Below are positions 33,750-42,025 of a stretch of 52,527 nt of DNA, piece by piece (position 1 is the first letter of the stretch; every line of letters begins with the position of its first letter). Position numbers and translations under genes: made by a program. The stretch is from the NCBI GenBank assembly GCA_035760665.1, contig DASTSN010000079.1:1-52527 (forward strand), given 5' to 3'. The notes under the pieces are model-generated. The model searched no databases, was not told the origin of the DNA, and worked only from the letters and a program-made list of their open reading frames with translations. The stretch is from DASTSN01 sp035760665. Lineage in GTDB: Bacteria > Bacteroidota > Bacteroidia > Chitinophagales > Chitinophagaceae.

Positions 33750-35150
33750 TTACGCCAGTGCTGTTAATTGTTCGGGTAATTGATCGATAGCGCTATTTTC
33801 AAACAGAATAACCTTTTCCGGGTACCTGGCTGCATAACCCTGTATAAGGTTGCGGGTATAACTGCTTTCTTTGACCGGCTGAATATGTTGGTATATTGCT
33901 GGTAAGTTTAATGGGTCAGTATCAGCAGGCAAATATCCCATACCAGTTAATCTTCCATTCACTACTAAAATGCATGATTTGTCGTAGGCCTCTAATCCAC
34001 GGTCAATGATAGCATAAGTTGGTTGGTTTTTCAGGGAGGCGATGGCCTCTTTTATACGTTTATTATAGGTATCCGGATGCTCACGCTGGCTGCAGGCGCC
34101 GGTACATTTTTCATCACATGGTTCGTCGCTGTTTCGGAGGAAACATAATTTTGGACACAGATTAAATGAATCGATTAGCTTTCGCAAAATAGAATGTCCG
34201 TCAATGAGATAATGAAATGTGTGAACAGCGGCAAGTTGTTTTTTATTTTTTTCAATAGCCAGTCGTATATAACCGTTTTGGTCTTCGTATGTATAAATTC
34301 CATACACGTCTTCCCATCGTTTTTGTGAATAATTAAAGATGGGCCACAAACGCCTGATTTCTGCAGATTCCAGTATGCAAGCCATTAGTTCAGTAGCACA
34401 GGGTTGAAAACTGATAGCATGTATATGCCGCAGAAAATTTTGTTTTTGCCGGCTGTCTGAATTATTGCTGAAATGACTATTAACACGGTAACGGATATTT
34501 TTTGCCTTGCCCACGTATACCACTTTTCCTTTTTCATTGTGAAAGTAATAGACACCGGGCGAGTAAGGCAACTGATCAAAATGTTCCTTCGGCACATTGG
34601 GAGGTAAAATCTGTTCTTTAGAATTACGCAGCAGGCTTTTTGCAATATGCTGTTCACGGTCCTGCTGTAATAGCAGGTGAAAAAGCTGGGCCGTTGCTTC
34701 AGCATCTCCACCCGCACGATGCCTGTTGCGGATGTGGATATCCAGCGAATGACAGAGGTTGCCAAGACTATATGACGGCAGGCCGGGAAATATTTTCCGG
34801 CTCAGCCTAACGGTACAGAGTTTTTTTGTATTAAAATCAAAACCACAATGCTGAAGCTGGGTTTTTATAAATGAGTAATCAAAATTAACGTTATGCGCAA
34901 CAAAAATTTTATCGTGCAGCAGCTCATAAATCTTTTGTGCCACCTCTTCAAATATCGGTGCGCCGGCCACCATCTCATCTGTAATGCCTGTCATGGCTTG
35001 AATATATCCCGGGATTACTAGCAGCGGGTTGATGAGTGATTCAAATTTTTCCACTACTTTGTTACCGTCTGTGATATGGATAGAAATTTCTGTGATGCCA
35101 TTGGCAGCGGCATAGGATCCGGTGGTTTCTATATCGACAATCGCATACAT
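33750..35150 (-). CDS. DnaQ-like exonuclease fused to a UvrC-type GIY-YIG nuclease
   Basis: A 466-residue fusion. Residues 1-170 are a DEDD 3'-5' exonuclease: Asp6 and Glu8 in IVDIETTG, Asp91 in HNVNFDYSF, and His144 and Asp149 in HRAGGDAEA. Residues about 195-280 are a GIY-YIG nuclease with GVYYF at 199-203 and VYVGKAKNIRYR at 211-222, as in UvrC and Cho. Further on, Cys332, 336, 345, 349 and 353 form a cluster like that at the same place in UvrC. The layout is known from some Bacteroidota and Actinobacteria, where the role in DNA repair is not settled. It starts 29 bases from the divergent rRNA methyltransferase gene, and a TACCTTTG box lies at 35173-35180. Confidence 0.88.
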   Translation of the reverse strand: MYAIVDIETTGSYAAANGITEISIHITDGNKVVEKFESLINPLLVIPGYIQAMTGITDEMVAGAPIFEEVAQKIYELLHDKIFVAHNVNFDYSFIKTQLQHCGFDFNTKKLCTVRLSRKIFPGLPSYSLGNLCHSLDIHIRNRHRAGGDAEATAQLFHLLLQQDREQHIAKSLLRNSKEQILPPNVPKEHFDQLPYSPGVYYFHNEKGKVVYVGKAKNIRYRVNSHFSNNSDSRQKQNFLRHIHAISFQPCATELMACILESAEIRRLWPIFNYSQKRWEDVYGIYTYEDQNGYIRLAIEKNKKQLAAVHTFHYLIDGHSILRKLIDSFNLCPKLCFLRNSDEPCDEKCTGACSQREHPDTYNKRIKEAIASLKNQPTYAIIDRGLEAYDKSCILVVNGRLTGMGYLPADTDPLNLPAIYQHIQPVKESSYTRNLIQGYAARYPEKVILFENSAIDQLPEQLTALA

Positions 35151-35153
35151 GGA

Positions 35154-35168
35154 TTACGAATTTCGTAA
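35154..35168. repeat. 15-bp palindrome between divergent genes
   Basis: TTACGAA-T-TTCGTAA is a perfect inverted repeat with one central base, placed inside a gap of only 29 bases between the starts of the DnaQ/UvrC-like gene and the RlmK-like gene. It would lie in the 5' leader of the nuclease transcript if TACCTTTG at 35173-35180 is its -7 box. Possible operator; not proven. Confidence 0.5.
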
Positions 35169-35172
35169 ATTT

Positions 35173-35180
35173 CAAAGGTA
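35173..35180 (-). promoter_or_regulatory. Putative -7 box for the DnaQ/UvrC-like gene
   Basis: TACCTTTG on the minus strand matches TAnnTTTG, 23 bases before the ATG at 35150. No convincing -33 TTTG is seen at the right distance, which would fall inside the divergent coding region. Confidence 0.35.
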
Positions 35181-36127
35181 TGAAGGATGAAAAGTTTGCC
35201 ATGTTTCGTAACAGGCTTACAAAAGTTTACCGCCATTTGGTTAAACAGGCAAAAAGTCAGCAGTTGTCATGCTGGCGGGTGTATGATCATGATCTTCCCG
35301 AGTTCCCTTTTTCTGTGGAATTTTACGGGGCTTATTTATACGTAGCAGAATACAGGCGCAGGCATGGCATGACTGATGAGGAACATAAAGACTGGCTGGA
35401 AAAAAGTCTTGACATCATGAGTGCTGTATTGTCTATTCCCCGGGATCATATCTTCCTGAAACTGCGCCAAAGAAAAAAGGGACGCCTGGGTCAGTACACC
35501 CGGATCGATGAGACACGCCACGAATTACAGGTTGAGGAAAATGGACTTAGGTTTATCGTTAATCTCAGCGATTATCTCGACACGGGTTTATTTCCCGATC
35601 ATCGCATAACCCGGCAGATGGTGAGGGCGGAAAGCGATGGTAAAGCTGTTATTAACCTGTTTGCCTACACGGGATCTTTTTCGGTATATGCGGCTGCCGG
35701 TGGCGCAAAAAAAGTGCTGACGGTGGATCTATCCAATACCTATCTGCAGTGGGCCCGGCGGAATATGATGCTGAACGGGTTTTCCGATCCAGTGAAATAT
35801 GAATATGTGCAGGCTGATGTGAAAGTGTACCTCAAAGAACTTCCGGACAAATACGCTGACATCATAATAATGGATCCGCCCACGTTTAGCAACAGTAAAC
35901 GGATGGACAGTTTTTTAGACATTCAGAAAGATCATGTAGCCTTAATTAACGATTGCCTCAGGGTGCTAAAACCGGGAGGAGTGTTATATTTCAGCACTAA
36001 CTACAAAGGATTTGTGCTGGATAAAGAACAGCTACACGCATCAATAATAAAAGATATTACAAAAGCCACCACGCCATTCGACTTCCAGGGGAAACTTTAT
36101 CGCTGGTGTTTCAGGATTTTGAAATAA
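35180..36127 (+). CDS. RlmK-like class I SAM-dependent 23S rRNA methyltransferase
   Basis: A 315-residue protein corresponding to the C-terminal half (RlmK part) of E. coli RlmKL, which methylates N7 of a guanine in 23S rRNA helix 74. Visible are the N-terminal FRNRLTKVYRHLVKQA and CWRVYDHDLPEFPFSVE segment, the SAM-binding NLFAYTGSFSVYAAAGGA followed by VLTVDLS, and the catalytic MDPPTFSNSKRM motif. The N-terminal THUMP/RlmL half is absent, so it works alone or with a separate protein. ATG at 35180 is used; ATG at 35201 is a possible alternative. A very strong hairpin closes the gene. Confidence 0.82.
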   Translation: MKDEKFAMFRNRLTKVYRHLVKQAKSQQLSCWRVYDHDLPEFPFSVEFYGAYLYVAEYRRRHGMTDEEHKDWLEKSLDIMSAVLSIPRDHIFLKLRQRKKGRLGQYTRIDETRHELQVEENGLRFIVNLSDYLDTGLFPDHRITRQMVRAESDGKAVINLFAYTGSFSVYAAAGGAKKVLTVDLSNTYLQWARRNMMLNGFSDPVKYEYVQADVKVYLKELPDKYADIIIMDPPTFSNSKRMDSFLDIQKDHVALINDCLRVLKPGGVLYFSTNYKGFVLDKEQLHASIIKDITKATTPFDFQGKLYRWCFRILK

Positions 36128-36150
36128 GGAAAGAAAACGGTGATGTTATA

Positions 36151-36189
36151 AATCAAAAAACCGCAGCAACTTGCTGCGGTTTTTTGATT
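36151..36189. terminator. Bidirectional terminator between the RlmK-like gene and mdh
   Basis: A perfect 19-bp stem: the arm at 36151-36169 (AATCAAAAAACCGCAGCAA) is the reverse complement of 36171-36189, with T-runs on both strands. It serves the plus-strand methyltransferase gene and the minus-strand mdh gene, whose stop is at 36198. Confidence 0.92.
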
Positions 36190-36197
36190 CCATTCTT

Positions 36198-37127
36198 TTA
36201 TAATGTTTTTAATACATCATTCATTGCCCTGACCGCGGTGGCGCTTTTTTCAAAAGCGGCCTGCTCGTCTGCATTCAGGCCGAAGTCTATAATTTTTTCC
36301 CAGCCATTTCTGCCTATGGTAACCGGCACACCCAGGCAGATATCTTTTTGACCATATTCGCCATCCAGCTTCACACAGCAGGTAAATAATTTCTTTTCGT
36401 CACGGACGATAGCTTCCACCAAGGCGGCTCCGGCGGCTCCGGGGGCATACCAGGCAGAAGTACCAATCAGTTTTGTTAACGTAGCACCACCCACCATTGT
36501 ATCGGCTACAATTTGTTTTTGTTGCTCATCGCTTAAAAATTTTGTAACCGGCACACTGTTCCAGGTTGCCAGCCTGATCAACGGTATCATTGTGGTGTCG
36601 CCGTGTCCACCAACCACCACTGCATTCAGATCTGCAGGGCTGCAGCCCAGATGCTGGCTAAGCTGGTAACGGAAGCGGGCACTGTCTAACGCACCGCCCA
36701 TACCAATGATCCTGTTTTTGGGAAGACCCGTTGCCTGCAGTGCCAGGTAGGTCATGGTATCCATCGGGTTACTGATAATGATCAGGATAGCATTCGGGGA
36801 ATGTTTTAAAATATTTTCGCAAACGCCCTTTACAATACCTGCGTTGGTACCTATCAGTTCTTCACGTGTCATACCGGGCTTGCGGGGTAAACCGGAAGTA
36901 ATCACCACGACATCGCTGTTAGCAGTCTTGCTATAATCATTTGTGCTGCCTGAAATTTTCGTATCAAATCCCAGCAAAGCCGCCGTTTGCATCATGTCCT
37001 GCGCTTTGCCTTCGGCAAGTCCTTCTTTGATATCTAACAAAACCAGTTCTGAAGCCAGTTCCTTACGGGCAATATTATCGGCGCAGGTAGCTCCAACGGC
37101 ACCGGCACCAACGACAGTAACTTTCAT
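36198..37127 (-). CDS. mdh: Malate dehydrogenase
   Basis: A 309-residue NAD-dependent enzyme of the citric acid cycle. The Rossmann loop is VTVVGAGAVGATCADNI at the N-terminus, then LLDIKEGLAEGKAQDM, the active-site loop VVITSGLPRKPGMTREELI with substrate-binding arginines, SNPMDTMTYLA and the catalytic histidine in VVGGHGDTTMIP. The Pro-Arg-Lys-Pro-Gly-Met loop fits malate rather than lactate dehydrogenase. The frame is open to a TTG at 37133, but ATG at 37127 gives the usual MKVTVVGAG start. A TATCTTTG box lies 42 bases upstream. Confidence 0.94.
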   Translation of the reverse strand: MKVTVVGAGAVGATCADNIARKELASELVLLDIKEGLAEGKAQDMMQTAALLGFDTKISGSTNDYSKTANSDVVVITSGLPRKPGMTREELIGTNAGIVKGVCENILKHSPNAILIIISNPMDTMTYLALQATGLPKNRIIGMGGALDSARFRYQLSQHLGCSPADLNAVVVGGHGDTTMIPLIRLATWNSVPVTKFLSDEQQKQIVADTMVGGATLTKLIGTSAWYAPGAAGAALVEAIVRDEKKLFTCCVKLDGEYGQKDICLGVPVTIGRNGWEKIIDFGLNADEQAAFEKSATAVRAMNDVLKTL

Positions 37128-37168
37128 GAACAAAAAGATTTATAATGTGAGAGAAATGATTTGCGCTG

Positions 37169-37176
37169 CAAAGATA
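37169..37176 (-). promoter_or_regulatory. Putative -7 box for mdh
   Basis: TATCTTTG on the minus strand is a full TAnnTTTG match, identical to the boxes before tRNA-Asp and efp. The -33 element is not clear. Confidence 0.4.
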
Positions 37177-37283
37177 GGCAAGTTCATCCTTTGTCTGCAT
37201 CAATAGGATAATTCCTGATGCTGCCGTTTTAACGAGCCAGGAAACAATTAAAATGGGTGTAGAATTTTATAGCAGTGCGAAGG

Positions 37284-37787
37284 TTATTTTTTAAATACGT
37301 TCAGTATCTCATTTACCGGCATCGTGCCTTCGTGCGTAGAAATCAAATCCTGCTTTTTGTCATAAAAAGCAAGGTATGGCAGGTTGTGGATCATAAAAAA
37401 GGAGGGCAGCACAAATCGCTCGTCCTGCCCAACGAAAATATTTGAAAAGCGCTGCAAGCCGTATCTTTCATAAAAGGCTTTCATTTGACCAAATGGTTGG
37501 GGCGTAGCCATAACAATCTGGATGTTCGAAAGGTCTTTAATATTGTTAATCAGGGCTTCTGTTTCGTGCTGGCAGTGCTCACATTCCGGGTTAAAAATCA
37601 TGATCATTACCGGCTTATTTTTTTTCAGGTTATCTCTTGTAAAATAACTGCTGCTGTCTGGCTTCAAAATTTTGATAGGCGGAATTTTGGGGAAACGCAG
37701 GTATGCGGGCCTGTTATCGGTGCCTGACTGGGCAGCGAGGGAAAATGCACAAATGGAAAATACCAGCAGCGACAATAGTTTCTTCAT
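37284..37787 (-). CDS. Exported thioredoxin-fold protein with CEHC motif
   Basis: A 167-residue protein with a signal peptide (about 1-19, ending in LAAQ) and one thioredoxin-like domain. The redox motif is Cys69-Glu-His-Cys72 in MIFNPECEHCQHETE, and the cis-proline region is near VLPSFFMIHNLPYLAFYD. This is the TlpA/redoxin type common in Bacteroidota, which reduces or checks disulphides in the periplasm. Its substrate is unknown. It stands alone on the minus strand between mdh and efp; a TATTTTTG box lies opposite 37801-37808, 14 bases before the start. Confidence 0.82.
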   Translation of the reverse strand: MKKLLSLLVFSICAFSLAAQSGTDNRPAYLRFPKIPPIKILKPDSSSYFTRDNLKKNKPVMIMIFNPECEHCQHETEALINNIKDLSNIQIVMATPQPFGQMKAFYERYGLQRFSNIFVGQDERFVLPSFFMIHNLPYLAFYDKKQDLISTHEGTMPVNEILNVFKK

Positions 37788-37800
37788 CAGGAATTTTTTT

Positions 37801-37808
37801 CAAAAATA
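37801..37808 (-). promoter_or_regulatory. Putative -7 box for the thioredoxin-fold gene
   Basis: TATTTTTG on the minus strand matches TAnnTTTG and lies 14 bases before the ATG; no -33 element at normal spacing is obvious. Confidence 0.35.
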
Positions 37809-37876
37809 CTGTATTATCAGGCTAAAGGAATGATAAAAAAACAATTGTACCCTGCATTGCTTATTTCTCATTTCAT

Positions 37877-37907
37877 TTTGCCCGGGAGCTATTCCACCTT
37901 ATCTTTG
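37877..37907 (+). promoter_or_regulatory. Promoter for efp (Bacteroidota type)
   Basis: TTTG at 37877-37880 and TATCTTTG at 37900-37907 with 19 bases between them: the most complete match to the Bacteroidota consensus in this window. The transcript would start about 17 bases before the efp ATG. Confidence 0.65.
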
Positions 37908-37930
37908 CCGCCTTAAAATTTGGCGTTTTT

Positions 37931-38497
37931 ATGGCAACAACTGCAGATATCAGCCGTGGAATGATTCTGAAACTCGACGGCAGCCTTTATTCCGTCATTG
38001 AGTTTGGCGAAAACAAAACAGCCCGGGCCGCTGCTAAAGTATGGGCCAAACTGAAGGGAGTGGACAATACCCGTACTATTGAAAAAACCTGGAATTCGGG
38101 TGATACAATTTATCCTGTGCGTGTAGAAAAAAGAAGTTTCCAGTTTTTGTACAAAGACGATACCGGCTACAATTTTATGGACAATGAGAGTTTTGAACAA
38201 ATAGCCTTGCAGGAAAACCTGGTGGATGCACCCCAGTTTTTAAAAGAGGGACAGGAAGTGGGTGTTTTAATCAATACAGAAACCGAACAGCCAATGAGTG
38301 TGGAACTGCCTGACAAGATTGTTGTAAAAGTAACTTACACAGAGCCGGGCCTTAAAGGCGATACTGCCACAAGAACCCTGAAACCGGCAACAGTGGAAAC
38401 GGGTGCTACAGTAAGTGTTCCCCTGTTTGTCAACGAAGGCGAATTGATTCGCGTCAACACGAAATCCGGCGAATACGTAGAACGTGTAAAAGAATAA
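37931..38497 (+). CDS. efp: Elongation factor P with arginine-type tip loop
   Basis: A 188-residue, three-domain EF-P that relieves ribosome stalling at proline runs. Domain I ends near residue 64, and the C-terminal OB fold carries SVELPDKIVVKVTYTEPGLK and the closing VNTKSGEYVERVKE. The loop that carries the modified residue reads NKTARAAAKVWAKLK with Arg32 at the tip, not the PGKG loop with Lys of the common type. That resembles the arginine-type EF-Ps of Pseudomonas and Neisseria (NKSGRNAA and GGRSSAKV, from memory), which are rhamnosylated on Arg32 by EarP. No modification enzyme gene is in this window. The gene has its own promoter and terminator. Confidence 0.93.
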   Translation: MATTADISRGMILKLDGSLYSVIEFGENKTARAAAKVWAKLKGVDNTRTIEKTWNSGDTIYPVRVEKRSFQFLYKDDTGYNFMDNESFEQIALQENLVDAPQFLKEGQEVGVLINTETEQPMSVELPDKIVVKVTYTEPGLKGDTATRTLKPATVETGATVSVPLFVNEGELIRVNTKSGEYVERVKE

Positions 38498-38514
38498 CTA
38501 AGCTAATTACTCTA

Positions 38515-38551
38515 AAAAATGGCCTGAATTCAAGTATTTCAGGCCATTTTT
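38515..38551 (+). terminator. Intrinsic terminator after efp
   Basis: AAAAATGGCCTGAA (38515-38528) and TTCAGGCCATTTTT (38538-38551) form a perfect 14-bp stem around TTCAAGTAT. Confidence 0.92.
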
Positions 38552-38670
38552 CATCAATTTTGAGCTGAATTTGCTAAAAATCCTTCGAAAATTCATCGAA
38601 ATCTCGGAATTGTTTTCCTTATCTTAGCCGTCCCGTTCTAACCAAAAAACTACTTACAAAATTGAAAAAC

Positions 38671-39171
38671 ATGGACTTCAAACAAATCCAGGAGTTGGTC
38701 AAGATGATCAACAAATCAAATATTGGTGAACTTACCATTGAGCAGAAAGACTTTAAAATCACTATAAAACAAAAAGAAGAAAATATCACACAGGTAGTAG
38801 CAGCGCCGGTTGGCCCGGCTCCTGTTTATCCTGCTATGCCTGCACAGCCAGCAGCACAATTGCCCGCACAGGCGCCATCAGCTGCCGATAAAGCTGAGAA
38901 ATCAAAAGCTGCAGAAGCACCGGCAGCTAACCTGATCACGATCAAGAGCCCGATGATCGGCACCTTCTATCGCCGGTCCTCTCCGGACAAGCCCGCATTT
39001 GTAGAAGTGGGGGAAGAAGTGGCTCCGGGAAAAGTGGTGTGCATTATTGAAGCCATGAAACTTTTCAATGAAATTGAAAGTGAAGTAAGCGGTAAAGTGG
39101 TTAAGATTTTGGTGGATGATGCTTCACCGGTAGAGTATGATCAGCCCCTCTTTCTTGTAGAACCAAACTGA
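38671..39171 (+). CDS. accB: Acetyl-CoA carboxylase biotin carboxyl carrier protein
   Basis: A 166-residue carrier. The N-terminal MDFKQIQELVKMINKSNIGE helix is typical of AccB, a Pro/Ala/Gln-rich linker spans about 42-86, and the biotinyl domain (about 88-166) has the EAMKLFNEIES site with Lys130 as the biotin attachment residue. Biotin is carboxylated by AccC and then passes the carboxyl group to AccA/AccD. ATG at 38671 is chosen over a TTG three codons upstream. accC follows after 100 bases on the same strand, the usual pair. TATCTTAG near 38622 resembles a -7 box with one mismatch. Confidence 0.95.
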   Translation: MDFKQIQELVKMINKSNIGELTIEQKDFKITIKQKEENITQVVAAPVGPAPVYPAMPAQPAAQLPAQAPSAADKAEKSKAAEAPAANLITIKSPMIGTFYRRSSPDKPAFVEVGEEVAPGKVVCIIEAMKLFNEIESEVSGKVVKILVDDASPVEYDQPLFLVEPN

Positions 39172-39271
39172 TTGGGTGGTGTGGTAGTTTGTGTAGAACA
39201 AGACCAATACATTGCGGGTGTAAATAATGTTATTTCCCGGCTTCTATCAACTTAAATTGCCAGATAAATCC

Positions 39272-40612
39272 ATGTTTAAGAAAATATTGATTGCTAACAG
39301 AGGAGAAATTGCCCTTCGTGTAATCCGGACCTGCCGTGAAATGGGCATTAAGACCGTAGCAGTATATTCCACTGCCGATAAAGATAGTTTACATATAAAA
39401 TTTGCCGACGAAGCAGTTTGCATCGGAAGACCGCAAAGTGCCGATTCATACCTGAATATTCCGCACATTATGTCGGCTGTTGAAATTACCAATGCAGATG
39501 CCATTCATCCCGGTTATGGCTTTTTAGCAGAAAACGCAAAGTTTGCACAGATCTGTAATGATCATGGCATTAAATTCATTGGGCCCACTGCCGAGATGAT
39601 CAATGCTATGGGTGATAAGATTACGGCTAAAGAAACAATGATCAAAGCCGGCGTACCGGTCATTCCCGGAAGTGACGGTCTTTTGCAGAGTCTTGAGGAG
39701 GCAAAAGATCTTGCCAAAAATGTGGTTGGCTACCCAGTCATCTTAAAGGCAACCGCCGGGGGTGGTGGTAAAGGTATGCGCATTGTATGGGAAGAAAGTG
39801 AAATGGAAAGAGCCTATAACACGGCTAAAGCGGAAGCGGCAGCAGCTTTTAAAAATGACGGTATCTACATGGAGAAATTCGTGGAAGAACCGCGTCATAT
39901 AGAGATACAGGTGGCCGGCGACCAGTATGGTACGGTGTGTCACCTCAGTGAACGGGATTGTTCGATCCAGCGGCGTCACCAAAAGCTGGTGGAAGAATCA
40001 CCATCACCCTTCATGACCCCCGAGCTGCGCCAGCAGATGGGCGAAGCTGCCAAAAAAGCTGCCGCTGCCATCAATTATGAAAGTGTGGGTACAATAGAAT
40101 TCCTGGTAGATAAGCACAGGAATTTTTATTTTATGGAAATGAATACCCGTATACAAGTGGAGCACTGTGTAACGGAAGAGGTGATCAATTTTGATCTGAT
40201 TAAAGAACAGATCAAAATTGCGATGGGTGAAAAAGTTTCCGGGATGGATCATTTTCCGCAAATGCATGCCATTGAGTGCCGCATCAATGCAGAAGACCCC
40301 TACAATGATTTTCGTCCGTCACCAGGCAAAATTACCACGCTGCACCAACCCGGCGGCCATGGTGTACGTGTAGACAGCCATGTGTATGCCGGTTATGTTA
40401 TTCCTCCGTATTATGATTCAATGATTGGTAAGCTGATCACTGTTGCCCGTACCAGGGAAGAGGCTATTGACACCATGTACCGTGCATTAAGTGAGTACGT
40501 AATTGAAGGGGTGAAAACAACTATTCCCTTTCACCTGCAGTTAATGAAAGATGAACGCTTCCGTTCCGGTGATTTCAATACCAAATTCCTCGAAACATTT
40601 CAAATGAAGTGA
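39272..40612 (+). CDS. accC: Acetyl-CoA carboxylase biotin carboxylase subunit
   Basis: A 446-residue ATP-grasp enzyme that carboxylates the biotin on AccB using bicarbonate and ATP. Landmarks: FKKILIANRGEIALRVIRTC at the N-terminus, HPGYGFLAENAKFA, the glycine-rich ATP lid ATAGGGGKGMRIVW, EKFVEEPRHIEIQVAGD, and the catalytic ECRINAEDP and MNTRIQVEHCVTE segments. ATG at 39272 is chosen because MFKKILIANRGEIA is the normal start; the frame is open for 15 codons upstream. It forms a unit with accB and is closed by a hairpin. accA is 15 kb away. Confidence 0.96.
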   Translation: MFKKILIANRGEIALRVIRTCREMGIKTVAVYSTADKDSLHIKFADEAVCIGRPQSADSYLNIPHIMSAVEITNADAIHPGYGFLAENAKFAQICNDHGIKFIGPTAEMINAMGDKITAKETMIKAGVPVIPGSDGLLQSLEEAKDLAKNVVGYPVILKATAGGGGKGMRIVWEESEMERAYNTAKAEAAAAFKNDGIYMEKFVEEPRHIEIQVAGDQYGTVCHLSERDCSIQRRHQKLVEESPSPFMTPELRQQMGEAAKKAAAAINYESVGTIEFLVDKHRNFYFMEMNTRIQVEHCVTEEVINFDLIKEQIKIAMGEKVSGMDHFPQMHAIECRINAEDPYNDFRPSPGKITTLHQPGGHGVRVDSHVYAGYVIPPYYDSMIGKLITVARTREEAIDTMYRALSEYVIEGVKTTIPFHLQLMKDERFRSGDFNTKFLETFQMK

Positions 40613-40640
40613 AAAAGTTGAAAGTATAAAATTGTTACAA

Positions 40641-40672
40641 ATGCCCCGGTACAATTGAGCCGGGGTATTTTT
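40641..40672 (+). terminator. Intrinsic terminator after accC
   Basis: ATGCCCCGG (40641-40649) and CCGGGGTAT (40660-40668) form a 9-bp stem with one G-T pair and a 10-base loop, followed by TTTTTAT. Confidence 0.8.
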
Positions 40673-40748
40673 ATAGGGTAGTTTCAGGAAATGAGATAAC
40701 TTTATAAAACAGCTTATTTTCAACGCTGGTAAACCTAACTGCGCATCG

Positions 40749-41930
40749 ATGAAAGCTTGTATTGTCTTCCTGATGTCCTGTATGATGATTGTATCGTCCT
40801 CTGCACAGCAGGCAAAAAAGCTTCATTATAAGGCTATTCTGGTAGATACACATAATGATGTACTTTCCGAATCGGTTTTAAAGGGTAAAGATATTTCTCA
40901 CCGGCTTCAGTCTGGCCAAAGTGACCTGGTTCGCTGGAAAGAAGGAGGCGTGGATGTTCAGTTCTTTTCGGTATGGACTGATGAAAAGCCCCGGACAAAG
41001 GAAGGCTTTTTCAAGGATGCAAACGAGGAAATTGATTCCTTCGATTTTTTTACCCTTCGCAATCTTGATAAAATAGTACCGGCCTTTACTTACCGGGATG
41101 TCAAAAGAGGAATCCGGCAGCGAAAGTTAGTGGGATTAATTGGTGTGGAGGGCGGCCACATGATTGAAAACGACCTGGATAATTTAACGGCTTTGTATAA
41201 AAGAGGGATGCGTTACCTGACGCTAACCTGGAATAACAGTAATGAATGGGCTACCAGTGCCAGGGACGAAACCTTGCATCCGGGAGATTTTCCGCACAAA
41301 GGCCTCACCGCGTTTGGGAAACAGGTAATCAGGAAAATGAATGAACTGGGAGTTATGGTTGACCTATCGCATACAGGTGAGCAAACCTTTTATGACGCAC
41401 TGGCTGTTACGAGCAAGCCTGTCTTACTTTCTCACAGCTCTGTATATTCGCTCTGTCCGGTTTTCCGGAACCTGAAAGATGATCAGATCCGCGCAGTTGC
41501 TAAAAATGGCGGCGTGATTTGCATAAATTTCTATTCAGCATTTATCAGCAAGGATTTTGCACAAAGGGCTGAGTGGCTGGATGGCCCGGGTAAAAGCGAA
41601 ATAACAGATTCATTAATGAGCGTTTATAAAGACGCTGCTGCTGCACAGCAGGCCTTTCAAGATTTCAGAACCCGGCAGCTTGAGCCACTTCGGCCCACGC
41701 TTGCCCAGTTAGTGGATCACATCGATTATATCGTAAAACTGGTGGGCGATGACTATGTGGGGCTTGGCTCTGACTACGATGGCATCGATTCTACACCGTT
41801 AGGTATGGAAGATGTTACTCGTTATCCGTTGATTACCGAAGAACTGCTAAGAAGGGGTTATTCAAAAAAATCCGTAAGGAAAATTTTAGGAGGGAATGTA
41901 CTGCGGGTAATGAAAGCAAATTTCCATTAA
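40749..41930 (+). CDS. M19-family membrane dipeptidase, exported
   Basis: A 393-residue zinc dipeptidase with a signal peptide (about 1-20, ending in SSAQ). Zinc ligands of the renal-dipeptidase family are visible: His35 and Asp37 in DTHND, the glutamate in GVEGGHMIE, the histidines in VDLSHTG and LLSHSSVY, and the aspartate in GLGSDYDGID. Such enzymes cleave dipeptides, including D-amino acid containing ones, in the periplasm. It is a single gene between the accC terminator and a strong hairpin. Specificity cannot be read from sequence. Confidence 0.92.
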   Translation: MKACIVFLMSCMMIVSSSAQQAKKLHYKAILVDTHNDVLSESVLKGKDISHRLQSGQSDLVRWKEGGVDVQFFSVWTDEKPRTKEGFFKDANEEIDSFDFFTLRNLDKIVPAFTYRDVKRGIRQRKLVGLIGVEGGHMIENDLDNLTALYKRGMRYLTLTWNNSNEWATSARDETLHPGDFPHKGLTAFGKQVIRKMNELGVMVDLSHTGEQTFYDALAVTSKPVLLSHSSVYSLCPVFRNLKDDQIRAVAKNGGVICINFYSAFISKDFAQRAEWLDGPGKSEITDSLMSVYKDAAAAQQAFQDFRTRQLEPLRPTLAQLVDHIDYIVKLVGDDYVGLGSDYDGIDSTPLGMEDVTRYPLITEELLRRGYSKKSVRKILGGNVLRVMKANFH

Positions 41931-41970
41931 GGTCTTCCCCTAAGCAAAATCTGGTTATCCAGGAAAATGA

Positions 41971-41996
41971 AGAACCCCGCTATGCAGCGGGGTTCT
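41971..41996. terminator. Hairpin between the convergent M19 peptidase and glutamine synthetase genes
   Basis: AGAACCCCGC (41971-41980) and GCGGGGTTCT (41987-41996) form a perfect 10-bp stem around TATGCA. The T-tail is short on the plus strand and is TTTTCC on the minus strand, so it probably serves both genes with moderate strength. Confidence 0.7.
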
Positions 41997-42025
41997 TCTC
42001 ATGTCAGTCCTTATGGAAAGCTTTT

